Part shown: positions 1-7,767 of the stretch, piece by piece
Layout of the letters: the number at the start of each line of letters is the position of its first letter
Numbering within the stretch: the stretch's first letter is position 1
From: Bacilli bacterium
GTDB lineage: Bacteria; Bacillota_I; Bacilli_A; ML615J-28; CAG-698
Direction: 5' to 3'
Assembly: GCA_023228385.1 (NCBI GenBank)
Contig: JALOBF010000011.1
Location: 1-20,459 of the forward strand
Length of the DNA stretch: 20,459 nt
Notes under the pieces: generated by a model
Told to the model about the DNA's origin: nothing
The model's input: only the letters and a program-made list of their open reading frames with translations
The model's database searches: none
Position numbers and translations under genes: made by a program

Positions 1-78
1 TATCAAACCAATCAAACCAAGAAAAACTATCACCTTCGAGAACCTTTGCTTTTCGGTTAATACTTTATGTATCCACAT
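1..78 (-). CDS. possible 5' end of a hypothetical membrane protein, cut by the window edge
   Basis: An open minus-strand frame runs off the left edge. From the ATG at 76-78 it gives 26 residues beginning MWIHKVLTEKQRF and then turning hydrophobic (VIVFLGLIGLI), as in the first membrane segment of a transporter or anchored protein. The same frame is open back to a stop at 190-192 and reads protein-like there too (for example VVVLTEVLPGFGH), so the true start could be an ATG at 157-159 or a GTG at 145-147. However, the 157-159 ATG lies inside the terminator of the upstream gene, and the GGAG next to the 76-78 ATG is too close to work as a normal ribosome binding site. I recognise no family; it may not be a gene. 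Confidence 0.25.
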   Translation of the reverse strand, partial: MWIHKVLTEKQRFSKVIVFLGLIGLI

Positions 79-108
79 TCTCCGGTCATAATTAGCAAGG
101 TGACCAAA

Positions 109-143
109 GCCCGGTAAAACTTCAGTTAATACAACTACCGGGC
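109..143 (-). repeat. 8-bp perfect inverted repeat, possible second terminator
   Basis: GCCCGGTA (109-116) and TACCGGGC (136-143) are perfect inverted repeats around a 19-base loop. Read on the minus strand the hairpin follows the terminator of the lipoprotein operon by a few bases, but only TTT then GG comes after the stem, so as a terminator it would be weak. It could be a backup terminator, or a leader hairpin for the gene that leaves the window on the left. Confidence 0.35.
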
Positions 144-147
144 GCAC

Positions 148-173
148 AAAAAAGGCCATCTGTAAAATGGCCT
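148..173 (-). terminator. rho-independent terminator of the ABC/lipoprotein operon
   Basis: On the minus strand a 7-bp stem (AGGCCAT with ATGGCCT, 7-base loop) is followed directly by TTTTTT. It lies 20 bases beyond the stop codon of the lipoprotein gene, so it closes the ATPase-permease-lipoprotein operon. Confidence 0.85.
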
Positions 174-193
174 CAACAATGACTATAGCTTAA

Positions 194-2314
194 TTAACTA
201 AACAAATTTTTGAAATCATTAAGTTTCCCCAATTGATACTCATTTAAATTATTGGGGTCAAATGTTTTAATCTCCTGTAATAACGGTATCGTCGAATCAA
301 GAATATCATTGAAAAAAGTTTCATATTGTTCAATTTCATCAACCGTCAACTCAATATTGCCGGCCGACGCTTCAGCTTTAAGGAAAACAAAGACATCGTT
401 TACCAATGTTTCAATCGTGTTCTTATTTTGGGTATAGAAAGGTTCGAAGTTCTTGGCAAAGAAAATAATTAAACTGTTTCTCTCATATTCCTTACCGTCA
501 TAATTAGTTTCAACGCCGGATACAGCGGCAAAATGTTCGCAAATCGCGGTAAAGGTATCACCAAGGTTTTTGAAAACCGCATTTTCGGCTAAATACGCAG
601 CCAAATTATTCAACAATTCCCGCAATACGGAAGCGTGATCAATAACAAACTCGCCAAGAGTTGGAAGTAACGCAAATAAAGCGGACTGGACCGATTGTGC
701 CGACGCCACCACTTCCAGATTATAGAAGATATATTCAATTAATATCGCAAAATCTGCATCGGTAAGTTGGGCGGCAGTGGCATTATATAGGGCGACAATC
801 TCCTTTAAAATCTCACAAGTTGTAAGTTTTTTAGCCAGTTGCCACTCATTTTCGTCTTCATAAGTTATTCTTGTTACTGTATTAATATAGATTGTAGTAT
901 AGTTATAATAATCATATGATACCGTATAACCGGATTGAATTGTGATTTCCCGTAATAAGTTACCGTCACTCGCAGCAAAGTAGTCAAGGAATTTATCGCC
1001 CAGTTTTTCAAAGATATCAATTGTTTTTAAATACAGTTCCTGATCAAACTCAAGTTGGATCCCCAACAAATCTTCCATCATAGCGAGTTGCATTTTAATA
1101 CTGCCTAAAACCAAATCCGATTTTTGTTTTTCCGTTAAAGCATTATCGATTTTATCCTTAAGTATTTTATTGTTATTAAGGAATTGCTGATATTGTTTCA
1201 CCGCCATAATAGCGGCTTCGACGGCAATGGCATTATCTGATTGAAGCTCGGCGGTTTTTGCTTGAAAACTTTGATAGAAAGCAAGATCATAAGTTTTGAG
1301 CAGTTTCAAGAAAAATTCGAATTGAAGCACGGTAACATTGGCAAGAACCGAAGCGGAACCGGAAATTGCAATTGTCATATCACTTTTACCGGTTTGCACT
1401 TCTACAAACGATGCATATAGCCGGTATAATAAAGATAAATCTCTGACATTCGGCATTTTTTCCAAGAAAGTATCAACAATTTCATCTTTAATCGCAATTA
1501 TGGTTTCGGGTTTTATATCATCATTATCATTATTGATTAAATTAAATACATCATCAGCACAATATGAATAGATATCAAAGAGATATTGAACGGTATTGCT
1601 GACGGCCATTACCAAATTTTCATATTCTTGATTATACATATCCATAATCACGCCGAGCATCTCTTTTTCCGTAAGATCAATTATCAAATCATATTGCGAT
1701 TCCAATATCGGTTGCAAATACTTCATGAAACCGGCAACATAAGCCTCAATTTCAATATCTGCCGCTAAAAAGGCGGAAAAAGCTGCTTTTATATCATCGG
1801 GGCCATCCGATGCTTCCATGGCCGCAAAAAAATTCTGTAATACGTGGGCATCAGCTGAAAACTGTTCGGATGTAATTCCACGCTTCACAATTTCATTTGC
1901 GAAATTTAAGTCGATTTCCATTTCTAAATTGTCAGCTACACTAATAACCGCCGAAATCTCCGTTTTACTATTTGCTTGATATGCAATGGTTAAGCTCTTT
2001 GCGGATTGGGAATATTCAACACCCGTCGCAACGATATAAAAAGTTATATAATCGCCTTTGAGGTTACTGAAATCATAGGATGTTTCCGTAACGGTTGTTT
2101 TCTTTTTGCCATTAACATAAACTTCATATTTAGTGGCATGCTCAACAGTATTCCAAGATAAAACCTTATTCTTATCATTAATCGCCAGATTTACCGGAGC
2201 GGCTAAAAACTCAGTGCCTTCATATTTGCCGTCATCACCGTTTTCACCATCACAACCGACAACGACAAATAACGAGAAAACCAAAATAAACAAAAATAAT
2301 AATTTCTTTTTCAT
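194..2314 (-). CDS. large surface lipoprotein with an N-terminal fibronectin type III-like domain
   Basis: 706 residues. The N-terminus is a lipoprotein signal: MKKK, a hydrophobic stretch, then the lipobox VVGC, so Cys21 should be lipid-modified and the protein held on the outer face of the membrane. A short Gly/Asp/Glu-rich linker leads to a fibronectin type III-like domain at about 40-112 (APVNLAI, WNTVEHATKYEVYVNG, FYIVATG). The remaining ~590 residues look mostly alpha-helical and match no family I recognise. The ribosome binding site AGGAGGAA (2317-2324) overlaps the stop codon of the upstream permease, so the two are probably translationally coupled and the lipoprotein is likely the extracellular partner, sensor or cargo-handling part of that transporter. 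It is the last gene of the operon. The lipoprotein call is firm; the function is unknown. Confidence 0.9.
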   Translation of the reverse strand: MKKKLLFLFILVFSLFVVVGCDGENGDDGKYEGTEFLAAPVNLAINDKNKVLSWNTVEHATKYEVYVNGKKKTTVTETSYDFSNLKGDYITFYIVATGVEYSQSAKSLTIAYQANSKTEISAVISVADNLEMEIDLNFANEIVKRGITSEQFSADAHVLQNFFAAMEASDGPDDIKAAFSAFLAADIEIEAYVAGFMKYLQPILESQYDLIIDLTEKEMLGVIMDMYNQEYENLVMAVSNTVQYLFDIYSYCADDVFNLINNDNDDIKPETIIAIKDEIVDTFLEKMPNVRDLSLLYRLYASFVEVQTGKSDMTIAISGSASVLANVTVLQFEFFLKLLKTYDLAFYQSFQAKTAELQSDNAIAVEAAIMAVKQYQQFLNNNKILKDKIDNALTEKQKSDLVLGSIKMQLAMMEDLLGIQLEFDQELYLKTIDIFEKLGDKFLDYFAASDGNLLREITIQSGYTVSYDYYNYTTIYINTVTRITYEDENEWQLAKKLTTCEILKEIVALYNATAAQLTDADFAILIEYIFYNLEVVASAQSVQSALFALLPTLGEFVIDHASVLRELLNNLAAYLAENAVFKNLGDTFTAICEHFAAVSGVETNYDGKEYERNSLIIFFAKNFEPFYTQNKNTIETLVNDVFVFLKAEASAGNIELTVDEIEQYETFFNDILDSTIPLLQEIKTFDPNNLNEYQLGKLNDFKNLFS

Positions 2315-2322
2315 ACTTCCTC

Positions 2323-4767
2323 CTAAAATTTTCTGATTGTATCAATAACATTAATACTTCTTATTTTAAAATAATAAATCAAATAACTAGCAATATAGAT
2401 TAAAGCCCCTAAATTCAAAAACTTTAACAGTTCGTCGCCGCTTACAGCGATTTCCTTGTAATAACCGAAAACAAGCATCATCGGCGAAAAGTTGGGAAAC
2501 AAAAGCACCAAAACAACAAAAGCGATTGTTACGGCAATGGCAACAATAAACATCACTTCTTTTATAATATTGCGCCCTAACTGCCAATCGTCAAGTCCTA
2601 ATATTTTAAGTTTTGCGAAATCCGCTTTTAAAACCGAGAAGGTTAAAAGAGAATTATTGATAATGACAATGACGAAACCGCCAACAATAAACCAAAACAC
2701 CCACAGTAAAATATTTATTACTTGGTCCGACTGAGAAAAAACTGCATCTGCAGTTTTTTTAATATCAACTAAAAGATACATTTTACTGCTATATTGTTTA
2801 ATAATTGCGCCTTTATTTTCAACAGAAAAAAAGGGACCACTATTAAAGATCAAACTGTTTGCCGCATTCCCGCCGGAATAGGAAAGATAATTTGTAAAAA
2901 CAAAAGTATCATATTCCGTTGAAAAAAACCCGGCAATTATAAAATCTTTATCGCCAAGAGTCGGACTTAATCTTATAGTTATTATATCATCAATTTCCGC
3001 TTGATAAATATAAGAAAATGACTCCGGTAATAATATATAAAGGTTTTCTGTTTGCGCGAAGCGGGATCGGACTTCTTCGTTTAATGAAAGCGAATAATAA
3101 TAATCAATATTATCGTATTCAACTGAGAGAAAAAAGGGAATACCTTTTTCATAATCTTTTATGTATACATCCTGAAAGAAAACCGCTTCATCAGCCACGT
3201 TAATCGGATAATCACGGATAAGATCATTTTTAAGATTGGCATTATAATCGCTGATATTTGCAATCAGATAATCGGCTTTTAGTTTGCGGCGAAAATCGTA
3301 ATTATTTTTTCGAACGGAACGGATAACGGATAAAACGGCAGCAATAATAACCATTGAGATCATAATCACTTTTAATGAGCCGGCGACAATTTTACTTGAT
3401 TTTAGATGTTTAACGGTGAAAGTATTAAATACCGTCCGCTTTTTCGAAAGTTTAAATAAGCAACTAAACAATTCTATTATCAATCCGAGCAATAAGACTG
3501 ATAAAACTAAAATCAAAATAATGTTTATCAAAGCTTTGATGCCGATATTAAAACCGCTTAAGCTATTATTGATAATATAAAAAATAATTAAAAGCAAAAT
3601 CGGAAATTGATTAATTTCCAAATTAGATCTTTTATCTTTGCTCAGATAGACAAGCGATTCCTTTTGCAATATTCGGTAACGGTGAATTAACTCATAAACC
3701 AAAATAAACAGATAAAACAAAACCGCAACTAAAACCGATAAGAAAGGAAGGGTAATAATACTTTTAACCTCAAAGGCCTGAGCCGCAATATTAAAGAGAT
3801 AATTACTGATAACAACCGCCGGCGGTAAGGCCAAACCGGTAAGCATTAAAAGTTGATAAACCCAGATTTTAAATGCCATTAAACGACTTCCGCCCAAAAT
3901 ATTTATTACCGCATATTGAGCGTTAAAGTCCTTAAAATACAAAGAAAACACGGAACGGATTATTAAAACCAATGCGAAGATTACAACCACTCCGATTGCC
4001 ATAAAAAATGAACTGCCATAACGGGTATAATAATCAATATATTCATAATCAACGGTGGGGGTAATCAAATATTGACCATATTCACTATCCGCATTTAATG
4101 CGGAACGGGCATTATCAACCGAAATATCCGACTTTAATCTAAAATAAATGGTATTTCCCAAATTATGTGTTCCCGGGCCGATTATTTCATGCAAAAGATC
4201 GTCTTTTAAAATAAATACGGCATTATCGGTAAATATCCCCCGATCGGGTATTATTGCTTTTATGCGGAACTCATATTCCTTACCGCCGAAATACATTGTA
4301 AGAGTGCCGCCTTTTATCAGTTGATTATTATCGGCAGTCGACTCTGATATTACCGCTTCCCTTTTACCGATATTATCGACCGGATAATCGATTACCCGGT
4401 TAAAACCGGTAATATCGGAAGAAAAAATATGACCATAAAACGATTCGTTCTCACCTTCAATGATTGAGTAAAAATTATAAAAAATTGCATAATAATCAAA
4501 ATAATCCCGGTACTCCGTACCGATACGCCGCTGATTTACTATTTTAAGGGTAGAATTTTCATCGTAGGTTAATGTCATATCAATGTTCAAATAACGATCC
4601 TTGGCTTGGTGATAAAATATTTTCGTTATCATTGGTTTATGTGATGCTACAATAAGCGAAAGTGTCAGGAATATTATTAATAAAAAGAGAACGGCAAAGG
4701 AAAATAAAATATTCTTTCCGGTTAAATTACGATAAGCGAAACGAAACTTAAAAGCCAGTTTTCTCAT
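2323..4767 (-). CDS. FtsX/MacB-type ABC transporter permease
   Basis: About 814 residues with the plan of a large FtsX-domain permease: a first membrane segment at about 18-41, a large extracellular domain (about 42-250), a central group of membrane helices (about 250-480), a second extracellular domain (about 490-690) and three C-terminal helices, roughly ten in all. Two FtsX-like motifs are visible, AVINILGGSRLMAFK in the first half and AKLKILGLDDWQLG in the second, as in the double-FtsX members. Such permeases use ATP to move or release lipids, lipoproteins or peptides, or act as mechanotransmitters, rather than importing solutes. I chose the ATG at 4765-4767 because GGGAG lies upstream of it; a start six codons earlier (4783-4785) has no ribosome binding site. 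It overlaps the ATPase gene by 20 bases. Substrate unknown. Confidence 0.9.
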   Translation of the reverse strand: MRKLAFKFRFAYRNLTGKNILFSFAVLFLLIIFLTLSLIVASHKPMITKIFYHQAKDRYLNIDMTLTYDENSTLKIVNQRRIGTEYRDYFDYYAIFYNFYSIIEGENESFYGHIFSSDITGFNRVIDYPVDNIGKREAVISESTADNNQLIKGGTLTMYFGGKEYEFRIKAIIPDRGIFTDNAVFILKDDLLHEIIGPGTHNLGNTIYFRLKSDISVDNARSALNADSEYGQYLITPTVDYEYIDYYTRYGSSFFMAIGVVVIFALVLIIRSVFSLYFKDFNAQYAVINILGGSRLMAFKIWVYQLLMLTGLALPPAVVISNYLFNIAAQAFEVKSIITLPFLSVLVAVLFYLFILVYELIHRYRILQKESLVYLSKDKRSNLEINQFPILLLIIFYIINNSLSGFNIGIKALINIILILVLSVLLLGLIIELFSCLFKLSKKRTVFNTFTVKHLKSSKIVAGSLKVIMISMVIIAAVLSVIRSVRKNNYDFRRKLKADYLIANISDYNANLKNDLIRDYPINVADEAVFFQDVYIKDYEKGIPFFLSVEYDNIDYYYSLSLNEEVRSRFAQTENLYILLPESFSYIYQAEIDDIITIRLSPTLGDKDFIIAGFFSTEYDTFVFTNYLSYSGGNAANSLIFNSGPFFSVENKGAIIKQYSSKMYLLVDIKKTADAVFSQSDQVINILLWVFWFIVGGFVIVIINNSLLTFSVLKADFAKLKILGLDDWQLGRNIIKEVMFIVAIAVTIAFVVLVLLFPNFSPMMLVFGYYKEIAVSGDELLKFLNLGALIYIASYLIYYFKIRSINVIDTIRKF

Positions 4768-5425
4768 CGCCAATAATTCTCCCATCGAGTAATTTAATAT
4801 GACGGTTACAGTATTTAAGATTATCTTCGCTGTGAGTTACCAAAATAATTGTTTTTTGGTAATCATTATTAAGCTTTTTTAATAAATCCATAATCACAAT
4901 ACCGCCGGCCATATCCAAATTTCCGGTCGGTTCATCAGCAAAAATAATCTCCGGATCATTAATAATCGCCCGGGCAAGGGCGACCCGTTGCTGCTCACCG
5001 CCTGATAGTTGGCTCGGAAAGTGTTTTTTTCGCTCTTCCATGCCGACAACCGCCAAGGCGGCAGCAATATCACCCTCTTTATTATCGGAAATAATTTTTG
5101 CCAATAAAATATTCTCATAAACGGTTAAATTAGGGAGAAGATTATAAAACTGAAAAACAAAACCAATCCGGCGCTTCCTTATTTCGGCTGTTTCTTTACT
5201 ACTAAATAAAGATAGTGGCTTTTTGAAGATTTCAACTGAGCCTGAAGTGCATTTTTCAAGTCCGCTCATAACATAAAGCAGGGTTGTTTTTCCGCTGCCC
5301 GAAGGCCCGGTAACTGCACAAAATTCACCGCGGTTAATGATAATATTAATATTTTTAAGAACATATGTTGTGATTTTTTTATTTGTATAATTCTTTACAA
5401 CATCAACGCATTTAATAATTTCCAT
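4748..5425 (-). CDS. ABC transporter ATP-binding protein, LolD/MacB family
   Basis: 225 residues, the usual length of a stand-alone LolD/MacB-type ATPase, with all catalytic motifs: Walker A GPSGSGKTT (40-48), Q-loop around FQFYNLLPNLTVYEN (91-105), signature LSGGEQQR (140-147), Walker B IIFADEPTG (160-168) with the following NLD D-loop, and the switch His198 in VTHS. It powers the permease encoded immediately downstream, whose gene overlaps its 3' end. GGAG lies six bases before the ATG. It is the first gene of the operon and has its own promoter (TTGCTA, 17, TATAAT). The substrate cannot be read from the sequence. Confidence 0.95.
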   Translation of the reverse strand: MEIIKCVDVVKNYTNKKITTYVLKNINIIINRGEFCAVTGPSGSGKTTLLYVMSGLEKCTSGSVEIFKKPLSLFSSKETAEIRKRRIGFVFQFYNLLPNLTVYENILLAKIISDNKEGDIAAALAVVGMEERKKHFPSQLSGGEQQRVALARAIINDPEIIFADEPTGNLDMAGGIVIMDLLKKLNNDYQKTIILVTHSEDNLKYCNRHIKLLDGRIIGDEKTGF

Positions 5426-5443
5426 ACTGACTCCGCTTCATCA

Positions 5444-5472
5444 ATTATACTACTTTTTTAAAAGAATAGCAA
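5444..5472 (-). promoter_or_regulatory. promoter of the ABC/lipoprotein operon
   Basis: On the minus strand, -35 TTGCTA (5467-5472), a 17-base spacer and a perfect -10 TATAAT (5444-5449) lie about 20 bases upstream of the ATPase start, just after the terminator at 5482-5508. Confidence 0.75.
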
Positions 5473-5481
5473 TAAAATATT

Positions 5482-5508
5482 AAAAAAAAATCCCCCAATC
5501 AGGGGGAT
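5482..5508 (-). terminator. strong rho-independent terminator at the end of RNA element A
   Basis: On the minus strand AATCCCCC pairs with GGGGGATT around a 5-base loop, followed by a run of nine T. It ends the transcript that carries structured element A and isolates the ABC operon promoter just downstream. Confidence 0.9.
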
Positions 5509-5601
5509 TCGTCCTTATTTTGATTTCTTGCTCTCGACGGAAAGAGCAAATCGGAAGTTTCTGTTTAAAGGCCTGACTTCCAAAGCCTTAGTCATATGAC
5601 G
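5482..5601 (-). ncRNA. structured RNA element A (second of two tandem paralogous units)
   Basis: Read on the minus strand from CATATGAC (about 5600): a predicted H-type pseudoknot made of GGAAGT/ACTTCC (5576-5581 with 5553-5558) and AAGGC/GCCTT (5585-5589 with 5568-5572), then a hairpin TTGCTCT/AGAGCAA (5528-5534 with 5543-5549, 8-base loop), then the terminator at 5482-5508. The same order of parts occurs in element B, with different bases in the pseudoknot helices that still pair. A -10-like TATTAT sits three bases before CATATG, as TATAAT does in B, but I see no convincing -35. I do not recognise a known riboswitch class. It could be a small RNA or an attenuator for the downstream ABC operon. 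Confidence 0.5.
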
Positions 5602-5643
5602 ATAATATTATCCCTATTTTTATAATTTATATACATTAGTAAA

Positions 5644-5680
5644 CAAAAAAAGAATATAAAAGCTCTCGGTTACGAGAGCT
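5644..5680 (-). terminator. terminator of RNA element B with a possible antiterminator
   Basis: On the minus strand AGCTCTCG pairs with CGAGAGCT around a 4-base loop (5661-5680), followed by TTTATATTC and then a second run of T. Its 5' arm (GCTCTCG, 5673-5679) can alternatively pair with CGAGAGC at 5699-5705, the 3' side of the upstream hairpin, giving a 7-bp antiterminator. This is the layout of a transcription attenuator. Confidence 0.75.
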
Positions 5681-5766
5681 CCAGGCCATCTTTATTACGC
5701 TCTCGCCAAATAAGAGCAGGGGGAAAGTTTATTATTATGGTCAAACTTACAAAACCAGCCATATGA
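5644..5766 (-). ncRNA. structured RNA element B (first of two tandem paralogous units)
   Basis: Read on the minus strand from CATATGGC (about 5765): a predicted pseudoknot made of AAGTTT/AAACTT (5743-5748 with 5725-5730) and TGGT/ACCA (5754-5757 with 5738-5741), a C-run, a hairpin GCTCT/AGAGC (5699-5703 with 5713-5717, 9-base loop), then the terminator at 5644-5680. A perfect TATAAT (5769-5774) lies three bases before CATATG, though its -35 is poor. The arrangement matches element A, which lies about 165 bases further on. The unit starts about 30 bases after the stop codon of the alpha-oxoamine synthase gene, so it may also be reached by read-through from that gene. Confidence 0.5.
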
Positions 5767-5795
5767 CAATTATATTTTATCACTTAAAAACAGAA

Positions 5796-6983
5796 TTATT
5801 CATAATTCTTTAAAATATCCAAAACTTCTTTAATGGCAAGCATCGCAAAATCCATCTGTTCTTTAGTATGAGTGGCTGTATAAGAAGTGCGTAACATACT
5901 TTGCCCCGGTGGCGTTGCCGGGGATATAACCGGATTAACGTAAACACCGTGTTCAAGTAACATCTTACAGGCGATAAAGGCTTTTTCGTCCTGATAAGTA
6001 TAAATCGGAATTATCGGCGTTTGGCTTTCAATAATATCAATGCCTAAGTTTTTAAGCCCTTGCCGCATATACTGACTAATATCATGTAACGCTTTAATTC
6101 TTTCCGGCTCTCTGCGAATAATTCGAAGCGCTGCCCGAGCCGATTCAACACTGGCCGGCGTAATTGAGGCACTAAAGATGAAGGGCCGGGATACGTGTTT
6201 TACATACTCTACAACATCACATTCCGCCGCCATATAACCGCCCAGTGAAGCCAATGATTTACTAAAGGTCCCCATATAAATATCAACATCGTCCTCTAAA
6301 CCGAAATACTCAGCGGTACCGCGTCCATGTTTACCCATAACCCCCATACCGTGGGCATCATCAATCATTATCCGAGCACCATATTTTTTGGCGAGACGGA
6401 CGATTTCCGGTAAATTACAAATATCCCCGGTCATACTGAAAACACCGTCCGTAACAATCAGGATGCCTTTATCGGCGTCAATGCTGGCGAGTTTCCTTTC
6501 CAAGTCTTCCATGTCATTGTGTTCATAACGCAATAGTTTTGCATAACTCAAACGGCAGGCATCGTAAATGCTGGCGTGGTTTTCTTTATCACCGACAATA
6601 TAATCATTCCTTCCGGCAACGGCACTGATAATTCCCAGATTTGACTGAAAACCGGTACTGAATGTCATAACCGCTTCCTTTTTTAAGAAATCGGCCAATT
6701 CAGTTTCCAATGCCAAATGTATGTCTAGTGTTCCGTTTAAAAACCTTGAACCGGAACAACCCGATCCATATTTTTTAATAGCAGCAACTCCGGCGGCGAT
6801 TACTTCCGGATGTGAAGTTAATCCTAAATAATTATTTGATCCAATCATAATGACCTTACGATTGTACATATGGACTTCCGTATCCTGTCCGGTTGCCAAA
6901 GCATGGAAATATGGGTAGATGCCTTGTTCTTTAGCGGCGTTGATTATATCCAATGTCGGTTTAAATTTCTTAAATAAATCCAT
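5796..6983 (-). CDS. PLP-dependent alpha-oxoamine synthase (KBL/BioF/serine palmitoyltransferase family)
   Basis: 395 residues, the normal length for this fold-type I aminotransferase-like family, which condenses an amino acid with an acyl-CoA and releases CO2. Visible landmarks are NNYLGL (50-55), GSGCSGSRFLNG (73-84), NHAS with His136 over the cofactor, DDAHG (208-212) with Asp208 for the pyridine nitrogen and His211, and the Schiff-base lysine Lys242 in TFSKSLASLGGY. The TFSKS...GG form and the C-terminal LRTSYTATHT resemble serine palmitoyltransferases somewhat more than 2-amino-3-ketobutyrate CoA ligase (Kbl) or BioF, but I cannot fix the substrate. No biotin, threonine-degradation or sphingolipid gene lies next to it. 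GGGAGG sits five bases before the ATG, and the gene has its own promoter. Family certain, reaction uncertain. Confidence 0.92.
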   Translation of the reverse strand: MDLFKKFKPTLDIINAAKEQGIYPYFHALATGQDTEVHMYNRKVIMIGSNNYLGLTSHPEVIAAGVAAIKKYGSGCSGSRFLNGTLDIHLALETELADFLKKEAVMTFSTGFQSNLGIISAVAGRNDYIVGDKENHASIYDACRLSYAKLLRYEHNDMEDLERKLASIDADKGILIVTDGVFSMTGDICNLPEIVRLAKKYGARIMIDDAHGMGVMGKHGRGTAEYFGLEDDVDIYMGTFSKSLASLGGYMAAECDVVEYVKHVSRPFIFSASITPASVESARAALRIIRREPERIKALHDISQYMRQGLKNLGIDIIESQTPIIPIYTYQDEKAFIACKMLLEHGVYVNPVISPATPPGQSMLRTSYTATHTKEQMDFAMLAIKEVLDILKNYE

Positions 6984-7013
6984 ATTAGCCTCCCTAAAAC
7001 ATATTTGCCTATA

Positions 7014-7042
7014 ATTATATCATGACTGTTCTTCTTTGTTAA
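7014..7042 (-). promoter_or_regulatory. promoter of the alpha-oxoamine synthase gene
   Basis: On the minus strand, -35 TTAACA (7037-7042), a 17-base spacer and -10 TATAAT (7014-7019), about 30 bases before the start codon and downstream of the cysE terminator. Confidence 0.65.
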
Positions 7043-7123
7043 GTTTTTTTTGAATTATTTAAATTATTATTTAAATTAGTCGGGGCATCAACTGTTTTTA
7101 ATTGTTTTTTAACTCTCATTTTT

Positions 7124-7154
7124 TAAAAAAAGAACTCGTTTTTTAAAGAGTTCT
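7124..7154 (-). terminator. terminator overlapping the end of cysE
   Basis: On the minus strand AGAACTC (7148-7154) pairs with GAGTTCT (7131-7137), followed by a run of T. The 5' arm lies in the last codons of cysE and the stop codon is in the loop, so termination happens at the very end of the gene. Confidence 0.8.
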
Positions 7155-7640
7155 TCCTTTAATGCCTACAACCGTCTTCCCGGCTTCAACATTATCCAAA
7201 ACCACCGCATTCGCTCCGACTTTCACATTATCGCCAATTGTAATATTCCCAAGAATGCGGGCCCCGGCTCCGACCATAACGTTATTTCCGAGAGTCGGAT
7301 GACGTTTGCATCGTTCTTTTCCCGTACCGCCTAAGGTAGCCCCTTGGTAAATTGTACAGTCATTACCGATAATTGTCGTTTCACCGATAACAACGCCGCT
7401 TCCGTGATCAATAAATAGTCTTTTACCGATTTTGGCAGCCGGATGAATTTCAATACCGTGAATCATCCGAACTATAAACATAATAAATTCACCCATTAAT
7501 TTCAATTTTAGTTTTACATATAAAAAGTGAGCAATACGGTACCAAAATATCGCTTTAACGCCCGGATAGAATAAAATTATTTGTAAATTGTGACGCGCGG
7601 CCGGATCTCTTTCTTTAATCGAACGGAGAAAAGATAACAT
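7143..7640 (-). CDS. cysE: serine O-acetyltransferase (short CysE)
   Basis: 165 residues. It makes O-acetylserine from serine and acetyl-CoA, the first step of cysteine synthesis in the cytoplasm. The C-terminal two thirds is a left-handed beta-helix of hexapeptide repeats, with the family signature IHPAAKIG (65-72), LFIDHGSGVVIGET (75-88, catalytic His79) and YQGATLGGTGK (98-108). It is a short form: the long N-terminal helical domain of enteric CysE is reduced to about 60 residues, and the protein stops at GIKGRTL without a longer C-terminal tail; in other CysE proteins that tail takes part in cysteine feedback and in binding CysK. GGGAGG lies eight bases upstream of the ATG. cysK lies just upstream but a terminator separates them, so the two need not be co-transcribed. 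Confidence 0.95.
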   Translation of the reverse strand: MLSFLRSIKERDPAARHNLQIILFYPGVKAIFWYRIAHFLYVKLKLKLMGEFIMFIVRMIHGIEIHPAAKIGKRLFIDHGSGVVIGETTIIGNDCTIYQGATLGGTGKERCKRHPTLGNNVMVGAGARILGNITIGDNVKVGANAVVLDNVEAGKTVVGIKGRTL

Positions 7641-7767
7641 CCTATATTCCTCCCTTTAAAAAGCATTACTGTTTTTCCTCCTTATATATTTTATTATATG
7701 TTTTTTTTTATAATTCGAATGTGAATTTGAAAATATTATATCTTAAATTATTTGTTTTTTGTTATTT

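Noticed and set aside
252..2336. Several short plus-strand frames of 60-80 codons across the lipoprotein gene and similar ones elsewhere
   Set aside because: They lie antisense to well-supported genes, have no ribosome binding sites and give low-complexity or unfamiliar products.
4768..4785. Permease start six codons upstream (MGELLA)
   Set aside because: No ribosome binding site precedes it, whereas GGGAG lies at a usable distance before the ATG at 4765-4767.
5482..5766. Plus-strand orientation for the tandem RNA elements
   Set aside because: The T-runs after the GC-rich hairpins occur only on the minus strand, and the flanking genes are transcribed that way.
5482..5766. Assignment to purine, preQ1, SAM, THF, ZTP, guanidine, fluoride or T-box leaders
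   Set aside because: None of the conserved core sequences I remember for these classes is present; a covariance search would be needed to exclude them fully.
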